From Bagarius yarrelli (Eukaryota; Chordata; Actinopteri; Siluriformes; Sisoridae): a stretch of 64,000 nt of DNA. The DNA lies in the NCBI GenBank assembly GCA_005784505.1, contig VCAZ01000022.1, positions 3,737,195 to 3,801,194 on the forward strand, in the 5' to 3' direction. Position numbers and translations under genes: made by a program. Positions within the stretch are counted from its first letter, which is position 1. Every line of letters starts with the position of its first letter. Below, one piece after another: positions 1 to 12,482 of the stretch. Under the pieces are notes generated by a model. The model had not been told where the DNA came from. It was given only the letters and a program-made list of their open reading frames with translations, and searched no databases.

Positions 1-1204
1 GATTCTTTAAGATAGTACTGATTTTCTAATAAAGCTCAACAACACCACGGGACTATTGCTGCCAAACTAATTAAAATATATTACTTTTAATAAATATATT
101 TTAAGTATTAAGACAAAATATATTTACATTCATATTTTTTCCACCAAATTTGTTTATTGGCCATATTATATATATTTATATATATATATAATATATATAT
201 ATATATATTTTTTGTATATTTTTAAAAAAATATCAAAAAGGTCCACAAGACACAGAAAAAAACGACACCACATATGTTGACGTTACCCACTAGGCTACTA
301 TTCTTCATTATATAAAGTAAAAAAGTAATATAAAGTAATTTGGTCATGGTTGGAAATGTATTTTCTTAACCCTGAAATATATTTTGAAATAAATTTTGTT
401 TGAAACTAAACACATTTTTAAAACTATATTTTATTGACCATCACATATACAACATATACTTAAAACATATTATAGCCAGAAATATATATATTTATATAAA
501 AAACATTCAAATAAAATGTGAAAACAAGCATAGCTGTCTTTTGTGTTTCTTGTAAAAGAAATTGAGCACAGAGAATAATAAAAATATCAAGTATACAAAT
601 ATATATAAATTATAACTATTTCATGCAGTTGTGTATTATGGGCTTTCAGTCAAGGTCCTCTGTAAGGAACTGTAAACCATATACACACACATCTTGGATG
701 TCTCTGTTACAGCTAACAGATCTATATGAAAAATATATGAAAATAATAAGAATATGTTGATGTTTAAGAGAAGTTTGTCAAAGCCTGAATCATTTTTCTG
801 TCCCTTTATTTATATTAAAAAGTAAACTCGGCCAACAAAATAGCTTCAAAGTTGCATTATGTGCTAGCTCATAGCGCTCCTGGCACCACAGATTTCATGA
901 CACCATGTAACCTGTTATTTAAATATGGAACTATATTCTCCATAAAATCTTGCATATTTTGAACACCAGATGTCAGAATCCATTCCCTGTAAACACATTT
1001 ACAAAATTTCCTGTGCTGATGCAATAAATATTTAATCGCAGCCATCTTCGCAGTTTGTATTTGAACATCTGCATCTGTGCCCTCTTTCTAAGGGTTTAGT
1101 CCTTGCTGCAATATTGTCCTAGGCTCTGCTAAGGGAAAAAAAGCAAACATATCAACCTCTGAAGCAAGCCCTCTTGCTATTGTAGTAATCTTTTTAGACA
1201 AATG
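1..1204. other. AT-rich intergenic DNA
   Basis: No gene, SINE or transposon recognised apart from the TA tract near 165-207. Confidence 0.7.
165..207. repeat. TA-rich microsatellite
   Basis: Interrupted TA units in AT-rich DNA. Confidence 0.85.
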
Positions 1205-1318
1205 TATCTAAGTGGTTAAGGTGTTGGACTACCAACTTGAAAACCGGGGCTCGATTTCCAGGACCACCAAGCCATCACTGCTGGGCCCTTGATCAAGGCC
1301 CTTAACGCCCAATTATAA
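1205..1318 (+). mobile_element. tRNA-derived SINE, 3'-truncated
   Basis: AAGTGGTTAAGGTGTTGGAC (A-box region) and GGGGCTCGATTTCCAGGACC (B-box region), then CACTGCTGGGCCCTTGATCA and AGGCCCTTAACGCCC. This is the SINE head and body without the GTCGCTCTGGATAA tail. Confidence 0.75.
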
Positions 1319-1366
1319 ATATATGTTTTACTGTTTAGTTATACATATTACGTACACATTATAATA

Positions 1367-2484
1367 TACACTGCTTGCTAAAATAACACATCCTAGATCT
1401 GAATGAATGAAATATTCTTATTAAATACTTTGTTCTTTACATAGCTGAATGTGCTGAGAACAAAATCACACAAAAATTATCAATGAAAATAAAATTTAAT
1501 AACCCATGGAGGTCTGGATTTGGAGTCACACTCAAAATTGAAGTGGAAAAACACACTACAGGCTGATCCAACTTTGATGTAATGTCCTTAAAACAAGTCA
1601 AAATGAGGCTCAGTAGTGTGTGTGGCCTCCACATGCCTGTATGACCTCCCTACAACGCCTGGGCATGCTCCTGATGAGGTGGCGGATGGTCTCCTGAGGG
1701 ATCTTCTCCCAGACCTGGACTAAACTAAAGCACGTCTGTCACATGTGCTCAGTGTGAACCTGCTTTCATCTGTGAAGAGCACAGGGCGCCAGTGGCGAAT
1801 TTGCCAATCTTGGTGTTCTCTGGCAAATGCCAAACGTCCTGCACGGTGTTGGGCTGTAAGCACAACCCCCACCTGTGGACGTCGGGCCCTCATACCACCC
1901 TCATGGAGTCTGTTTCTGACCGTTTGAGCAGACACATGCACATTTGTGGCCTGTTGGAGGTCATTTTGCAGGGCTCTGGCAGTGCTCCTCCTGTTCCTCC
2001 TTGCACAAAGGCGGAGGTCCTGCTGCTGGGTTGTTGCCCTCCTACGTCCTCCTCCACGTCTGCTGATGTACTGGCCTGTCTCCTGGTAGCGCCTCCATGC
2101 TCTGGACACTACGCTGACAGACACAGCAAACCTTCTTGCCACAGCTCGCATTGATGTGCCAACCTAGATGAGCTGCACTACCTGAGCCACTTGTGTGGGT
2201 TGTAGACTCCGTCTCATGCTACCACTAGAGTGAAAGCACCGCCAGCATTCAAAAGTGACCAAAACATCAGCCAGAAAGCATAGGAACTGAGAAGTGGTCT
2301 GTGGTCACCACCTGCAGAACCACTCCTTTATTGGGGGTGTCTTGCTAATTGCCTATAATTTCCACCTGTTGTCTATTCCATTTGCACAACAGCATGTGAA
2401 ATTGATTGTCAATCAGTGTTGCTTCCTAAGTGGGCAGTTACATTGTGTTGTTTAAGTGTTCCCTTTATTTTTTTGAGCAGTGTA
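1367..2484 (-). mobile_element. Tc1-like DNA transposon, internally deleted
   Basis: The right end carries the terminal repeat TTTTTTTGAGCAGTGTA, the left end a decayed partner starting TACACTGCTTGC; both are bounded by TA. On the minus strand 1720-2151 encodes the N-terminal transposase part: helix-turn-helix region (RAVARRFAVSVSVVSRAWRR) and the first catalytic Asp in VLFTDESRF. The frame then jumps to the C-terminal end (QVWEKIPQETIRHLI, 1611-1718) ending HTHY-stop. The middle of the catalytic domain, with the second Asp and the Glu, is missing. A short TTAGT repeat and a stop mark the junction. Not functional. Confidence 0.9.
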
Positions 2485-2496
2485 GTGTACATACAC

Positions 2497-2498
<2 letters not shown>

Positions 2499-2555
<57 letters not shown>

Positions 2556-2562
2556 TATATAT
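2499..2562. repeat. TA microsatellite next to the Tc1-like right end
   Basis: About 30 TA units with one interruption (TAGATA), 14 bp outside the terminal repeat. Confidence 0.95.
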
Positions 2563-3400
2563 ACACACAGTATACATGTTTTTATTTTTTTAATATTACA
2601 TGAACTAAACTATCACGAGTCGTAGGATTGGATTGGATGTAAACGCAGTTATTTAAAATTCAACAGTAAAGTTAAGAATTGTAATTAAGAAGTAATTAAG
2701 CCAAAAACAAGAAACACATAACATGAAACATGAAGCTTAACCATACATGACTGCTTACTATGACTGACAGACACAGCATCGTCTAAACCGAACCAGATTT
2801 TTTGGAAACGCAAGTTTATTTAATGACAAATAAATGCTTTTGAATTATGCATAGTAAGTAGATATGATGAGGACTGATTTATTTAATTTAAATCTTCTTA
2901 ATAAAACATCCAGCAGCCATTTGGGTGCTTCAAGTGGAAGAACTCATTCGAAGGGCTGATATGACCCAAAATGAAGCTGAGGATAAGGAAAATAAATGTA
3001 CTTGTAGAACACTAATTAACTCGAAGCACTAACCCAAGTTAACGAATGTTAAAGAAATGACTTCAGAAGAAGACGAACGCTTTAATATGGCTAACTCAAA
3101 GTGCAATCTAAATTTGATCTAAAACCTGTGAAATGGCTTAAATAGAGCTGTGCACAGGAGACACCTTTTTAATTTGACATGTCTGGAGATTTTGTGCAAG
3201 GATGTCAAACTGTCGAATCAAGACATGCTAAGGAGACCCAAACAAGCTGGGTGTTGCATCACAAGTAGAATGTGTTTTAAAGTCCATGTAAATCAATTCG
3301 GAGAAGTTTTTCTATAACATGTTAGAAATGCACTGCTGAAACATTTTACAAAAGGTTGTGAACTACGGTATGTAGTAAATAGTTGTGGAGTTAGACTGTT
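2563..3400. other. Intergenic, nothing recognised
   Basis: Single-copy-looking AT-rich DNA without a supported open frame. Confidence 0.65.
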
Positions 3401-3580
3401 AAAGTGGTGGCTCATGGTTAAGGTGTTAAACTACCAACCCAGAGATTGTGGGTTCAATTCCCAGCTCGACCAAGCTACCACTGTGAGCCCTTGAGCAAGG
3501 CCCTTAACCCTCAGTTATATAAATGAGATAAATGTAAGTCGCTCTGGATAATGGCGTCTACCAAATGCTGTAAATGTAAA
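3401..3580 (+). mobile_element. tRNA-derived SINE, nearly full length
   Basis: Head with A box (GGTTAAGGTGTTAAACTACC) and B box (GGGTTCAATTCCC), body GAGCAAGGCCCTTAACCCTC, and tail AAGTCGCTCTGGATAATGGC, GTCTACCAAATGCTG. The tail resembles L2-type LINE 3' ends, from which such SINEs borrow their reverse transcriptase. Confidence 0.85.
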
Positions 3581-3859
3581 CAGTTTTTCTATTATTTTCA
3601 TGGACAGGATTTTTTGGTAAGGACTAAAATCGTGACTCAATGACAAAATCAAGTTACCAAGCATGGCCTCTCCACATAACAGAACTCATTAGCATCAGTT
3701 GTTCTCCCGCTCAATCATAAGTTACTGTCATTAGTTATACCTTGCAAGTTATGCCTTTCTCACGTAAATGCATGTTTATGGAATGCAATAATTTATAGAA
3801 CAGCTCAGCCTTCTTATTTCTTCAAAACGGTTAATTAAAAAAGAGGTGGATTTTTCTCG

Positions 3860-4035
3860 CAAGCGATTTTCCCTTTTGGGATGAACCAGAACACTGACCA
3901 CATCCCAGACCTCCTCACCCAACATCAGAGCCTGAACCTACTAATTATTTTTGTGGCTGAACTGAAAATTCCCCACAGTCATGCCGCACAATTTAGTGGA
4001 AAGCATTTCCAGACGTTTGAAGGTTATTACAAGAG
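3860..4035 (+). mobile_element. Tc1/mariner-like transposase C-terminal fragment
   Basis: The stretch around 3878-4030 (TTTGGGATGAACCAGAACAC, CCAGACCTCCTCACCCAACA) matches a fish Tc1/mariner family whose C-terminal reading is PDLNPTEHLWDELEHRL. It is decayed; the open frame through it is only partly in the ancestral frame. Confidence 0.55.
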
Positions 4036-4224
4036 ACGGTGTGAGACTAAAATTGAAATAAAATGGAAAAAAAGCATCAAGAAGAATAATATATATATAA
4101 AAAATAAGTATAAAACCATTATGAATACAGTGTCAATGTGCATTGATGTTTGCAATTACAGTGCAACATGTGGGCAATGTGTAGTGCAAAATTGATGCTA
4201 CATAAGTTTTAAGTGAGGAGCTGT

Positions 4225-4440
4225 AAGGGTGCTACCAGTTTACTGAAAAGGTGTGCAGTAGGGTTGAGGTCATGGCTTTGTGCAGGACACTCGAGTTCTT
4301 CCAGAACAACCAGAACACACCATGGAACCTCAGGGAATTTTTGTGCAGGGGTAGCATCATGGTAAAACACTGTTTGGGTCCAGCTTCATACTTATTGGCA
4401 ACAGTTTGAGGAAGACTCATTAGTGTGGCTGGGGTGGTAA
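4225..4440 (-). mobile_element. Tc1/mariner-like fragment, inverted relative to the one at 3.9 kb
   Basis: GGGTTGAGGTCATGGCTTTG and GGACACTCGAGTTCTTCCAG are minus-strand sequence of the same family (HDLNPT reading), continuing to AACAGTTTGAGGAAGACTCA near the element end. It faces the plus-strand fragment about 200 bp away. Coding capacity is lost. Confidence 0.55.
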
Positions 4441-5991
4441 GGAAATTTTAACCAATTAGATACAAGTATGCATTCCAGTTATTTTTATTTTTAGATCATT
4501 AATCACAGCTGGCCAGTGATGGATGAACATACTGTTTACCTGACCTGATTTTTTTGTTAGGTTTTGCCTGTGCTTGCGTAAGGATTGACCTGTGGATGAG
4601 GTGATGGTGACGCCAGCATGTGCTACAGTCAATATCATGGTCTAGGGAGCAGTAATAGAGGGTGGCGGAATTAGTGGACAGATGGTGATGAGGAGTAAAG
4701 GCTTAAGGCTGATCTTTGTATGCAGATAAAAATCTCCCTGCACAGTTCGTTTTAATCCTAGCACAGAAGGATGCATGGCACTGAATCCCTCACCAGCATG
4801 CACCACTCACATACAGATTATAATAAAGTAGAGCTGGACATGACTCTTATTAAGTCATCTATTCAAGCAGACAAACAGTAGGATGGAACAGTCATAAAAG
4901 AATCATGAGGTGATTCTGCGGCAATACCTCAGCATAATATACTTTAAAGTTTTGGTACAACTTCCATGGTGGAATCAAATTTATTCAGTTGACGCTAAAC
5001 ATCTTGCAGATTGCTAGAGATGAACCATATACAGTACAGCGTGTCTCTTTCTCAGTTCCTAACGACTTGGATTAATGACAAGATGTCCAAATTAAAATTA
5101 GACCCATGTTGTTTGGCGGTTAGATGTTCTAGCTTGCTTTCAGAAATGGAAGTGAATCAATTTTTATCAAATAAAGCATAGCAAAATATTTGGATTTGCT
5201 TTAGTGAAGACAGATGGCTGGAAAAGCACTAATTTCAGGATCCAGACACATTTTTCCCTGGATATATGGAGTATAATTAATTAATATTTAAATGCAGTAT
5301 TGTGACATTCCGAAAGTGCATAAACAAACCATATGAGGCTACATCATGAGCTAACACACTCCTGGCTGAAGTTCTCGAGAGTTTGAAAGCTGAGAGAACT
5401 CTTTCAGTATTTTAAAATTCACTCTAATTGATTGGATTCAACAGGAGAGGTGGTGCATTCTGGGAGATGTTTTTTAATGATCTGCCAAAAAAAAATAACA
5501 GCATGATGCTTTATCTCGCACATAATAACATAATCTGTGATGATGAGCGCTTATATTGATCATTTAAACGTAACATGACATAGTATGTCAAGTTCATGCT
5601 GTCGGCTCTTTCATTTTCACGACTTTATTAAATAAATGATCGATGGTTGCAAGCTGGTCTGTTTTTGTAGGGGCATCAACCTTACATTTTTATGTCCCTA
5701 TAAACATACTATAGCTGTGAAAAAAACCATGATGGGTTGCTTTCAATGACAGACAAATGTTATCTTTGCTCTAGTATTTACTCAGCTGTGTAGTTATTCA
5801 CTGTATGTATAGGTAGTATTTATGATAAACAAGAAAACTATCCACAAAGCATAAAACGAGACCATAAAGCAAAAAAAAGGGTAGAAAGAAACTCGATAAA
5901 CTAAAGTTGTTGATAATATCGGTTGTAATTAAAACCCCTAGGACAGCAAACAAAAACCTTTTATTTTTCAATGTCCCTAACTTATGCCGTC

Positions 5992-6038
<47 letters not shown>

Positions 6039-7103
6039 TATTTAGTCGTTCATGAATATGCATTGCCTGTTTGACCTTTTAAACATATTTCTTTTTTCTA
6101 CTAAACCGCTGAAACCTGATTATTGCTGATGGTATCAGTTCATTAACCCTAGTGGCAGGCTCAATTAACTTCACACTCAAAGTCACACTGCTAATTTGAC
6201 TCAACTGCTGGACACCCAGATTACATTAAAAGGTGAACAGGAAATTAGAAACTCTCAAATATCATTAGGAGAAGAAACATACTGCAAACCGTCTCTGGTA
6301 AAAAGATAAATCTCTGGTGTTAAATAAATAAAGAGAAAACACTGTGCCTCAATCTGGATGTAATCGAGATTTTATAAATGATAAAGCAAGCAAGTTTTTG
6401 TAAATAAATGACAGAAAAAAACAAAAGCCAGACACATACACGTCTCTAAAATGGACAATTTATTCTGCTCATAAGAAGTGGCGTCTATTAGGGAGAAAAT
6501 CTTACATTACATACATATTTAACTGATCCTGCATGTCTACGATTTGTTGGTATTATAATAAATGTCATTGGGGTCATTGGAAACCTTATATAATTCAATA
6601 ACTATAACGCAGGTGCCCAGGATTAATGGCTCACATTGCTGACATTAGGTGACATTGTTCCATAGATTGTTATCTCTTGTTTCTTCATCACATATAAAAC
6701 TGATAGCATATGATTAGATCAATTAAAAATATCTTAGTTTGTGTATTTTTGTGTTATTTTTATCCTTAGATCCTAGATATCTAGTAGGTCTTTTATCCTT
6801 TAACATCTTCTCCACATTATTTCTTGGCTATTCTATTTTTTAGACCACATAAGGGAATGACAGCTGAAGAGGTAAAGCTGTAAATAAAAAAAAAAAAACT
6901 TTCATACTTACAATTTAATTTAGGCCGGTCAGCAATAAAGATGTGTGCAATTATAAGCATCACCTAATATTCACAATGTACCATCTTCTAACATCTTCTA
7001 CATAATGCACAATGTCACAAAGAAAACACCTGTAATAGGGTTCTTAATAAAGTGAATTCTAAGTATTGTCACATTTTCAAGATGTTTTTAGAAACATTTA
7101 TTC
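4441..7103. other. Intergenic, mostly single-copy
   Basis: Only the TA tract at 5994-6036 stands out. The short minus-strand frame at 4456-4638 has no supported function and may continue the Tc1-like fragment. Confidence 0.6.
5994..6036. repeat. TA microsatellite
   Basis: About 21 uninterrupted TA units. Confidence 0.95.
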
Positions 7104-7456
7104 ATTTATTCATTCATTCATCTTTTATACCTGCTTATTCCCTAATTCGGGGTCACTGGTATCTGCTGGAGTCTATCCCAGCCGTCTCTAAAAGGGTAAA
7201 AGGCAGGAGGGGTACACCCTGGACAGGTTGCCAGTCCATCACAGGGCCACACACACACACACACACACTCCTTTGAGCAATTTAGAATCACTAATCAACC
7301 TAACAAACATGTTTTTGGACTGTAGAAGGAAACCGGAGAACCTGGAGTAAACCCACGCAAGCACAGGGAGATCATGCAAACTCCACACAGAAAGACCCCT
7401 GCCTAGGAATCGAACCCTCTCGCTTTGAGGCAACAGTGGTCACCGTGACACTGCCT
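7104..7456 (-). mobile_element. V-SINE (DANA/Mermaid-like), nearly full length
   Basis: On the minus strand this has a tRNA-like head (GTTGCC..., B-box-like GGTTCGATTCC), the core (TGTGTGGAGTTTGCATGATC, CCGGTTTCCTTCTACAGTCC), a CA/TG tract, then CCCTGTGATGGACTGGC and an ATTC-repeat 3' tail (plus-strand start at about 7104). The core is the diagnostic Mermaid/DANA block. Confidence 0.85.
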
Positions 7457-7614
7457 GTTTTTAGAAACACTTATTTAAAGCATGCAACAAACTCTTATGA
7501 CACTCGTTTTTTCTGTGGTGACCTTTGTGATGTAGAAACATTTGTGTTTTTTTTTTTATGTGCATGTTTATATTCATAAAAAAACCTGTTAAAGTGAGTT
7601 TGGGCATTTGGGTG

Positions 7615-7663
7615 TATTATTATCATTATTATTATTATTATTAGTAGTAGTAGTATTATTATG
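7615..7663. repeat. ATT/AGT trinucleotide tract
   Basis: ATT units change to AGT and back to ATT. Confidence 0.85.
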
Positions 7664-8295
7664 TGTGTATGTCAAATTTAAGGAATTTTAATAAGTGTGA
7701 GGAATTTCAGTTCATCAAGGTTATAACTAGAGCCATAACTACTGACTAGTCTGATTATAAGTGTGACAGGATCCTAAATGTCTGTCTGCAGGAAACTGGA
7801 GATATTACATACACCCACACACGAATCAATACGAAAAAAAAAGTGCATATTGGCACTAAAACAAATTCTTCTATAGATAGTGCTGTACACAGCAAACACT
7901 CTTGTGTTCTCCCACACTTAATAAGAAAAAGAAATTCACCACTAAATATTGGTGATATTATTTGTTAGCTATAAAAAATTGCAAAGTTAGACATAAACTA
8001 TAAATAAGGGGTTCGGTACACCATGTACTTAGGCATTCTTTTAAAGTCATCATATACCATCTGTCTTAAATATATAACGCTTATTTCGAAAGAAATAACT
8101 CACCGAAACACATCTAACCAGAAGGTGCGTAAAATATGTGTAAGCGAAGATTTATGATGCACTTTAGATATTTCATTAAACCGCTTTCATTGTACACAAA
8201 TTTCAAAATTAAAGAAAAAGAGAGACAAAGATGGCAGCATTTAAATTGAGGCATGTCAGTATCTTAGATTTAACCATAGCATCCATCTTTCCTAC

Positions 8296-8552
8296 CATCA
8301 TCTATACTGCTTATCCTACACAGGGTCACAGGGAGCCTAGAGTCTATCCCCAGGGAGTTAAAATGTCGAACCTTTGCAGGGCACAATGACTGACACACAC
8401 ACACACACCATAGACAATTTAAAAATTCTACAATGGTCTTTGGACTGTGGAAGCACGCTGGAGTACCCGAATGTCCAGGAAAGAACATGCAAGCTCAGCA
8501 CAGAGGTTGGATATGAAACCCCAACCCCAGAGAGGCAGCCGTAGTGCTGAGA
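8296..8552 (-). mobile_element. V-SINE, diverged
   Basis: The order is the same as in the 7.1 kb copy (CTGCTTATCC, AGGGTCACAGGGAGCC, CA tract, GGACTGTGG, AAGAACATGCAAGCTC, head remnant GAGAGGCAGCCGTAGTGCTG) but with many substitutions and deletions, so it is probably an older insertion. Confidence 0.7.
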
Positions 8553-9254
8553 TTTTAAAATGTAAAAAAAAAGAAGGTCAATGTCATGTTATGGGTACAG
8601 TATGTAGGTACAGTATGTATCAACTGAACACGGATGATCCAGATAAGAAAACTGTTAAAGGATTTGAAGATAAAGTAAACCAACTAACACATGGGAAAAT
8701 TTCGTATACTTCCATACTATACAGTAGGCGAGACTAAGTATGCGAGATGGGTAGTCGGTTCAAATCCTGTGTACGCAAATGACACTATGCAAAGATGGAA
8801 ACTTTACTATCGCACGAGAGACGAGACATTTTAAGGGCTTTAATTAGCTTTAGATGCTTAACGATAAAAATGTCACTTTAAGTTAAATTGCACTCGTTTA
8901 ACATTATTCAAGTTAAACGTTATCCATCTTTACATCCAAAATGTAACGTTGTACGTCACTATTAAAATGGCGAATGTAGTACGTCTGAATTTCACACTAC
9001 CCGTAACCATACTATATAAAACGTTTTTTACAGTCAGGAGGGTACATATTTTAGCTTTCCCAACCAGGCAGGTGTATGTACAATAAACAGTAGGAATAAA
9101 GTACCGAAAATGTTACTACAATGAGGGTCTAAAAATAAAATGATTAATTCACTGCAACTTCAGATCTTAGCAGTTTGGTTTCTTATTACTTTTTTAAAGT
9201 CATGTTGCAAAGTTATGCTTTTCTTAATCCAACGAGGCATTTTCAAAGACTCGT
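8553..9254. other. Intergenic with a possible MITE-like stretch
   Basis: TACTATACAGTAGGCGAGAC, TAAGTATGCG (8715-8744) and ACTACCCGTAACCATACTAT (8996-9015) are loosely inverse and flank about 250 bp with GTACGTC-type words, as in short fish DNA repeats. Weak. Confidence 0.3.
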
Positions 9255-9645
9255 GTCAAGCATCTGCAAGAAACCAGGATGCAACTTCAGAACTTTAATA
9301 AAGAGCGGCGCACAAACAAAACAAAAGTAAAAACAGAACTACAAAAGACAAAAAAAACCCCTAGAAAATAGCATAGCATGTAGCAACCATAGCCATCGTG
9401 ACAGACAAACCAACAAAGGAAGGAAGATCAAGACAGACTGAAACAGAGGTTAAATATAAACTAAAAAAGGGAAACAAGCAACACCTGGACACAATGAGGA
9501 AGACCAGGAAGAATCGCATGACTAGACAACATAAACAAACAAGGAGCACAGGGCCAGAAGTCCTGCGAATTGCCCTCTGGTGGCCTGGTGTGGTACCGCT
9601 CCTGGATACCCTTACAACTAAAGGGACTAGAGAAGCACTTTTCTA
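9255..9645. mobile_element. Non-autonomous repeat ending in CCCTCTGGTGG
   Basis: Purine-rich AAAC/GACA text (CAGACTGAAACAGAGG, ACACCTGGACACAATGAGG) ending GAATTGCCCTCTGGTGGCCT. The layout and end resemble the 25.6-26.0 kb repeat. The open frames here have no supported function. Confidence 0.4.
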
Positions 9646-9829
9646 GAAAGACAGAAAAGATCGCTAAAAAGACCTAAATGGCATGTACCCAGTGGCTTGT
9701 TTAAATGTGATTTTTGAATCAGATGCTTACATTTATAAAGAAAAAGTGCAGCCGGAGGCAGGAGTGGTGGGACCGTGACGTAACCACCTTTAATATATAA
9801 AATCGATTATATATTAACTGTTTGCAGTA

Positions 9830-10090
9830 TGTGACATAACTGTTCACACTGCAGTCGCATTTTAAAACATCTGACCAGTGTCGAATTTATTTATTTCCAT
9901 ATATGGTATTAAATTCGACACTGGTCAGATGTTTCAAAATGCGACTGGCACAAATCATTACTAAAAAGATGGAATTTCATGCGGTTTGTGTTGTCATGAG
10001 AAAAAAACGATCAGCGTCACATATGGGCAAAAAATTAAAAAATCAGATTTGGGCCACATTTGCCGGCGGTGTAAATGTAGTCTATGACTA
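9830..10090. repeat. Foldback element with a 38-bp palindromic core
   Basis: Left arm 9852-9889 and right arm 9910-9947 are inverse complements with one mismatch (arm start CAGTCGCATTTT, arm end GTCGAATTTA). The 20-nt loop itself contains CCATATATGG. Downstream CAGATTTGGGCCACATTTGC, GGCGGTGTAAATG resembles ends of fish DNA repeats. Probably a MITE or foldback transposon. Confidence 0.8.
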
Positions 10091-11917
10091 ACTGCAGTAA
10101 AGTGTTGAGAAATGGCAGTAAAGAAATCTGAGACTCAAAAATACAAGTTCAATAAACATAATTAGTTTTTTTTTTTTAATCACAAAGTATTAATCAGTTT
10201 TTCCGAAGGCGTTTCAAAACTGTTATATCCATGTTTAAAAATGCATGTGCAAGTTCCAATGCTAAAGATTTAATTGTAATGCCAGAGGTAAAAGAGAAAT
10301 GAAAAGAAATGTTAAAGTACACCAACTACAACTATTTAGCCATTTGAAATTCAAGGCCTTTTAGCACTTTCAGACTAAACAAATCCTATTTCTGACTGGC
10401 TGATACAAAATTAAATGCTATTGATGTAGTTACATAAGCAAAATCATTTAATATATATTTGCATTATTTACTTCCTTTATAGGATACAACTTTAGAAAAA
10501 ATAAACAGGATTTAGCAGGATCGCTAATTGGTAGATTGAGGGTTCAGTTGGTACCTTTACACTAAATGGCTCAGTTCAGCTGGATAAATATGATAAATCT
10601 GCTAGAAACAATTTGACCAAGAGACACTAAAGGCTAGTTTAAAATGTATTATGATCTAAATGACTCGATAGGCTAAGAATGCCAGTCGGTTAGGACGTGT
10701 GCCACAATTAGGCATTACTGTTGTCTTCAACTGTAAAAAAAAAAAATCCTACATTTTTTTGCCTCGGATCCACGTGTACACGATCCATTTTTAATGCTAA
10801 GCCTGAATTCTTGCTATGTGCACTTCAGCAGTCATGCTAGGACTGACAGAAATCACAGATGAAATGGATTTTGCTAGTCACTGGTGTAAATCAATGATTA
10901 CTCGTACTTTAGTTTAAATAGGTTATCCAATAATGTGCTGATGGATGCAAATGTGTCTCTTGGGGGGGACACAGACTTGGCGAGGATTGCCTTGTTTAAT
11001 AGCCGGTATAAATACACATGAATTTTATTAAGCTGTGCTGAAGGTTATCTTATCATAAAATCCTGTATGATTTAGAAGCTTTTGTACCCATGGGGACGGT
11101 CAGGTTTAGGTCCCCACCAGAATGTATAAACGGGACACACACACACACACACACATTTTTTTTAACTTATTTTTTCAGTTGGCTGGTTTAATAACTCAAG
11201 CTGCATAAATATTGCATCGAAAGATTAAAGAAAAACATTGCAAGCGGTTGACGAAATCTCTAGAGGAAATTTATAAAAAGAAAAAAAGAAACCACACACA
11301 CGCTGGTTGTAATAAGAAAACAGCTGCCAAAAAATGTAAATTAAAAAAAAATAAAAAATCAAGCTACTTGTTTGTGATCGGTGACACTGTTGCTCGGTGG
11401 TTTAGTTTAACAATTGTATAATTGGGATGCTATTCGAAACTCATTTTCAACTACGTTTACAATCTGGTGGGAAAATAGCTGCACTTCACAGCATGTCCAG
11501 GCTACAGGCAATAAAAACAGCGATAACGATGAGAGGAAACAATGTTTAAAATCGTATGGAAAAGGAAAAGAAATCCGTGATTGTATTCGATTGTTCAGAA
11601 GTAAACAGTGATTGAGTCGGACTCCCTGTAAGAAAGAGAGGCTCCAAGCACATTAAAATAAGAACTAAAGAAAGCTCACATGGTGCACATAAAAAAAAGC
11701 CAGTACAGATCATTTGGGGGAGACGCCGCACTTCAACAAGCCACATTTACAATTTCACTTCAAATTCCCTTAAAGCAGCTGGACAACTGAAGAACCCAAA
11801 ATCCTAGACTGGTCCTCTATGGTTCTATCTCTTTAGTATTCTGATTCTTGTCCTTGAGATATCCTTGAGAAATGTCTCGTGTTTTCTAAGATGTTTTTTT
11901 CCGAAAACAGTTTTTCG
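10091..11917. other. Intergenic, nothing recognised but a CA tract
   Basis: Short lysine-rich open frames near 11212-11611 follow from A-rich DNA and are not supported as genes. Confidence 0.6.
11137..11156. repeat. CA microsatellite
   Basis: About ten AC units after GGTCCCCACCAGAATGTAT, a text often seen next to CA tracts in fish repeats. Confidence 0.9.
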
Positions 11918-12482
11918 GACATCTACACCACACGCCGCATCCGCAAAGCCAACAGCTATGAGGAGAACCCCACACACCCCTCACACTAACTCTTCTCTCT
12001 GAAAAAAGGTACCGTAGCATTCAAACCCTCACAACCTGAATGTGTAACAGTTTCTTTCCTCAAGCCATCAGGCTGCTCAACACACCGAACTGAACAACCT
12101 CAACCTACAAATATGCACACACACTCAAACATTTTTTGTTAAGCACAGTCACTTTACAATGCTATTTGCACAAAATTGTTGTTAATTCGCAAATTTCATG
12201 TCCAACTCATTTTACAATCTGGTTGGCGCTATTGCGTTATGTTCCGTTCTCTATTGTTTTTTGCACTGTCTTTGTAATGTTTGTATTGTCTGTTTCTGCA
12301 CTGTTCTGCACCAGGTTACACACATGCACTTTATGTCTATCCTGTTTAGTGGCTCTTCATTGTGTTGTCAAATTCTATGCTTTGTGTAGCACCAGGGGGT
12401 CCTGGAGAAACGTTATTTCATTTCACTGTGTACTGCATTCTGCTATATATGTTTGAAATGACAATAAAGCTCCTTGAACTTG
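11918..12482 (+). mobile_element. L2-like LINE, 3' end
   Basis: GACATCTACACCACACGCCG reads DIYTTRRIRKAN, the end of ORF2 in L2/CR1-group LINEs. Further on, ACAGTTTCTTTCCTCAAGCC and ATCAGGCTGCTCAACACACC match the usual NSFFPQAIRLLN reading with frame breaks. The 3' UTR ends TGAAATGACAATAAAGC, a typical fish LINE tail. The copy is 5'-truncated, as is common after target-primed reverse transcription. Its 3' UTR is shared with the copy at 39.8 kb. Confidence 0.75.

Noticed and set aside
1792..2154. 120-codon plus-strand frame
   Set aside because: Opposite strand of the Tc1-like transposase fragment, which carries the recognisable motifs.
2416..2625. 69-codon frame with a Tyr-Ile repeat
   Set aside because: Pure translation of the TA microsatellite.
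11212..11421. Lysine-rich 69-codon frame
   Set aside because: A-rich low-complexity DNA; no domain, no conservation cue.
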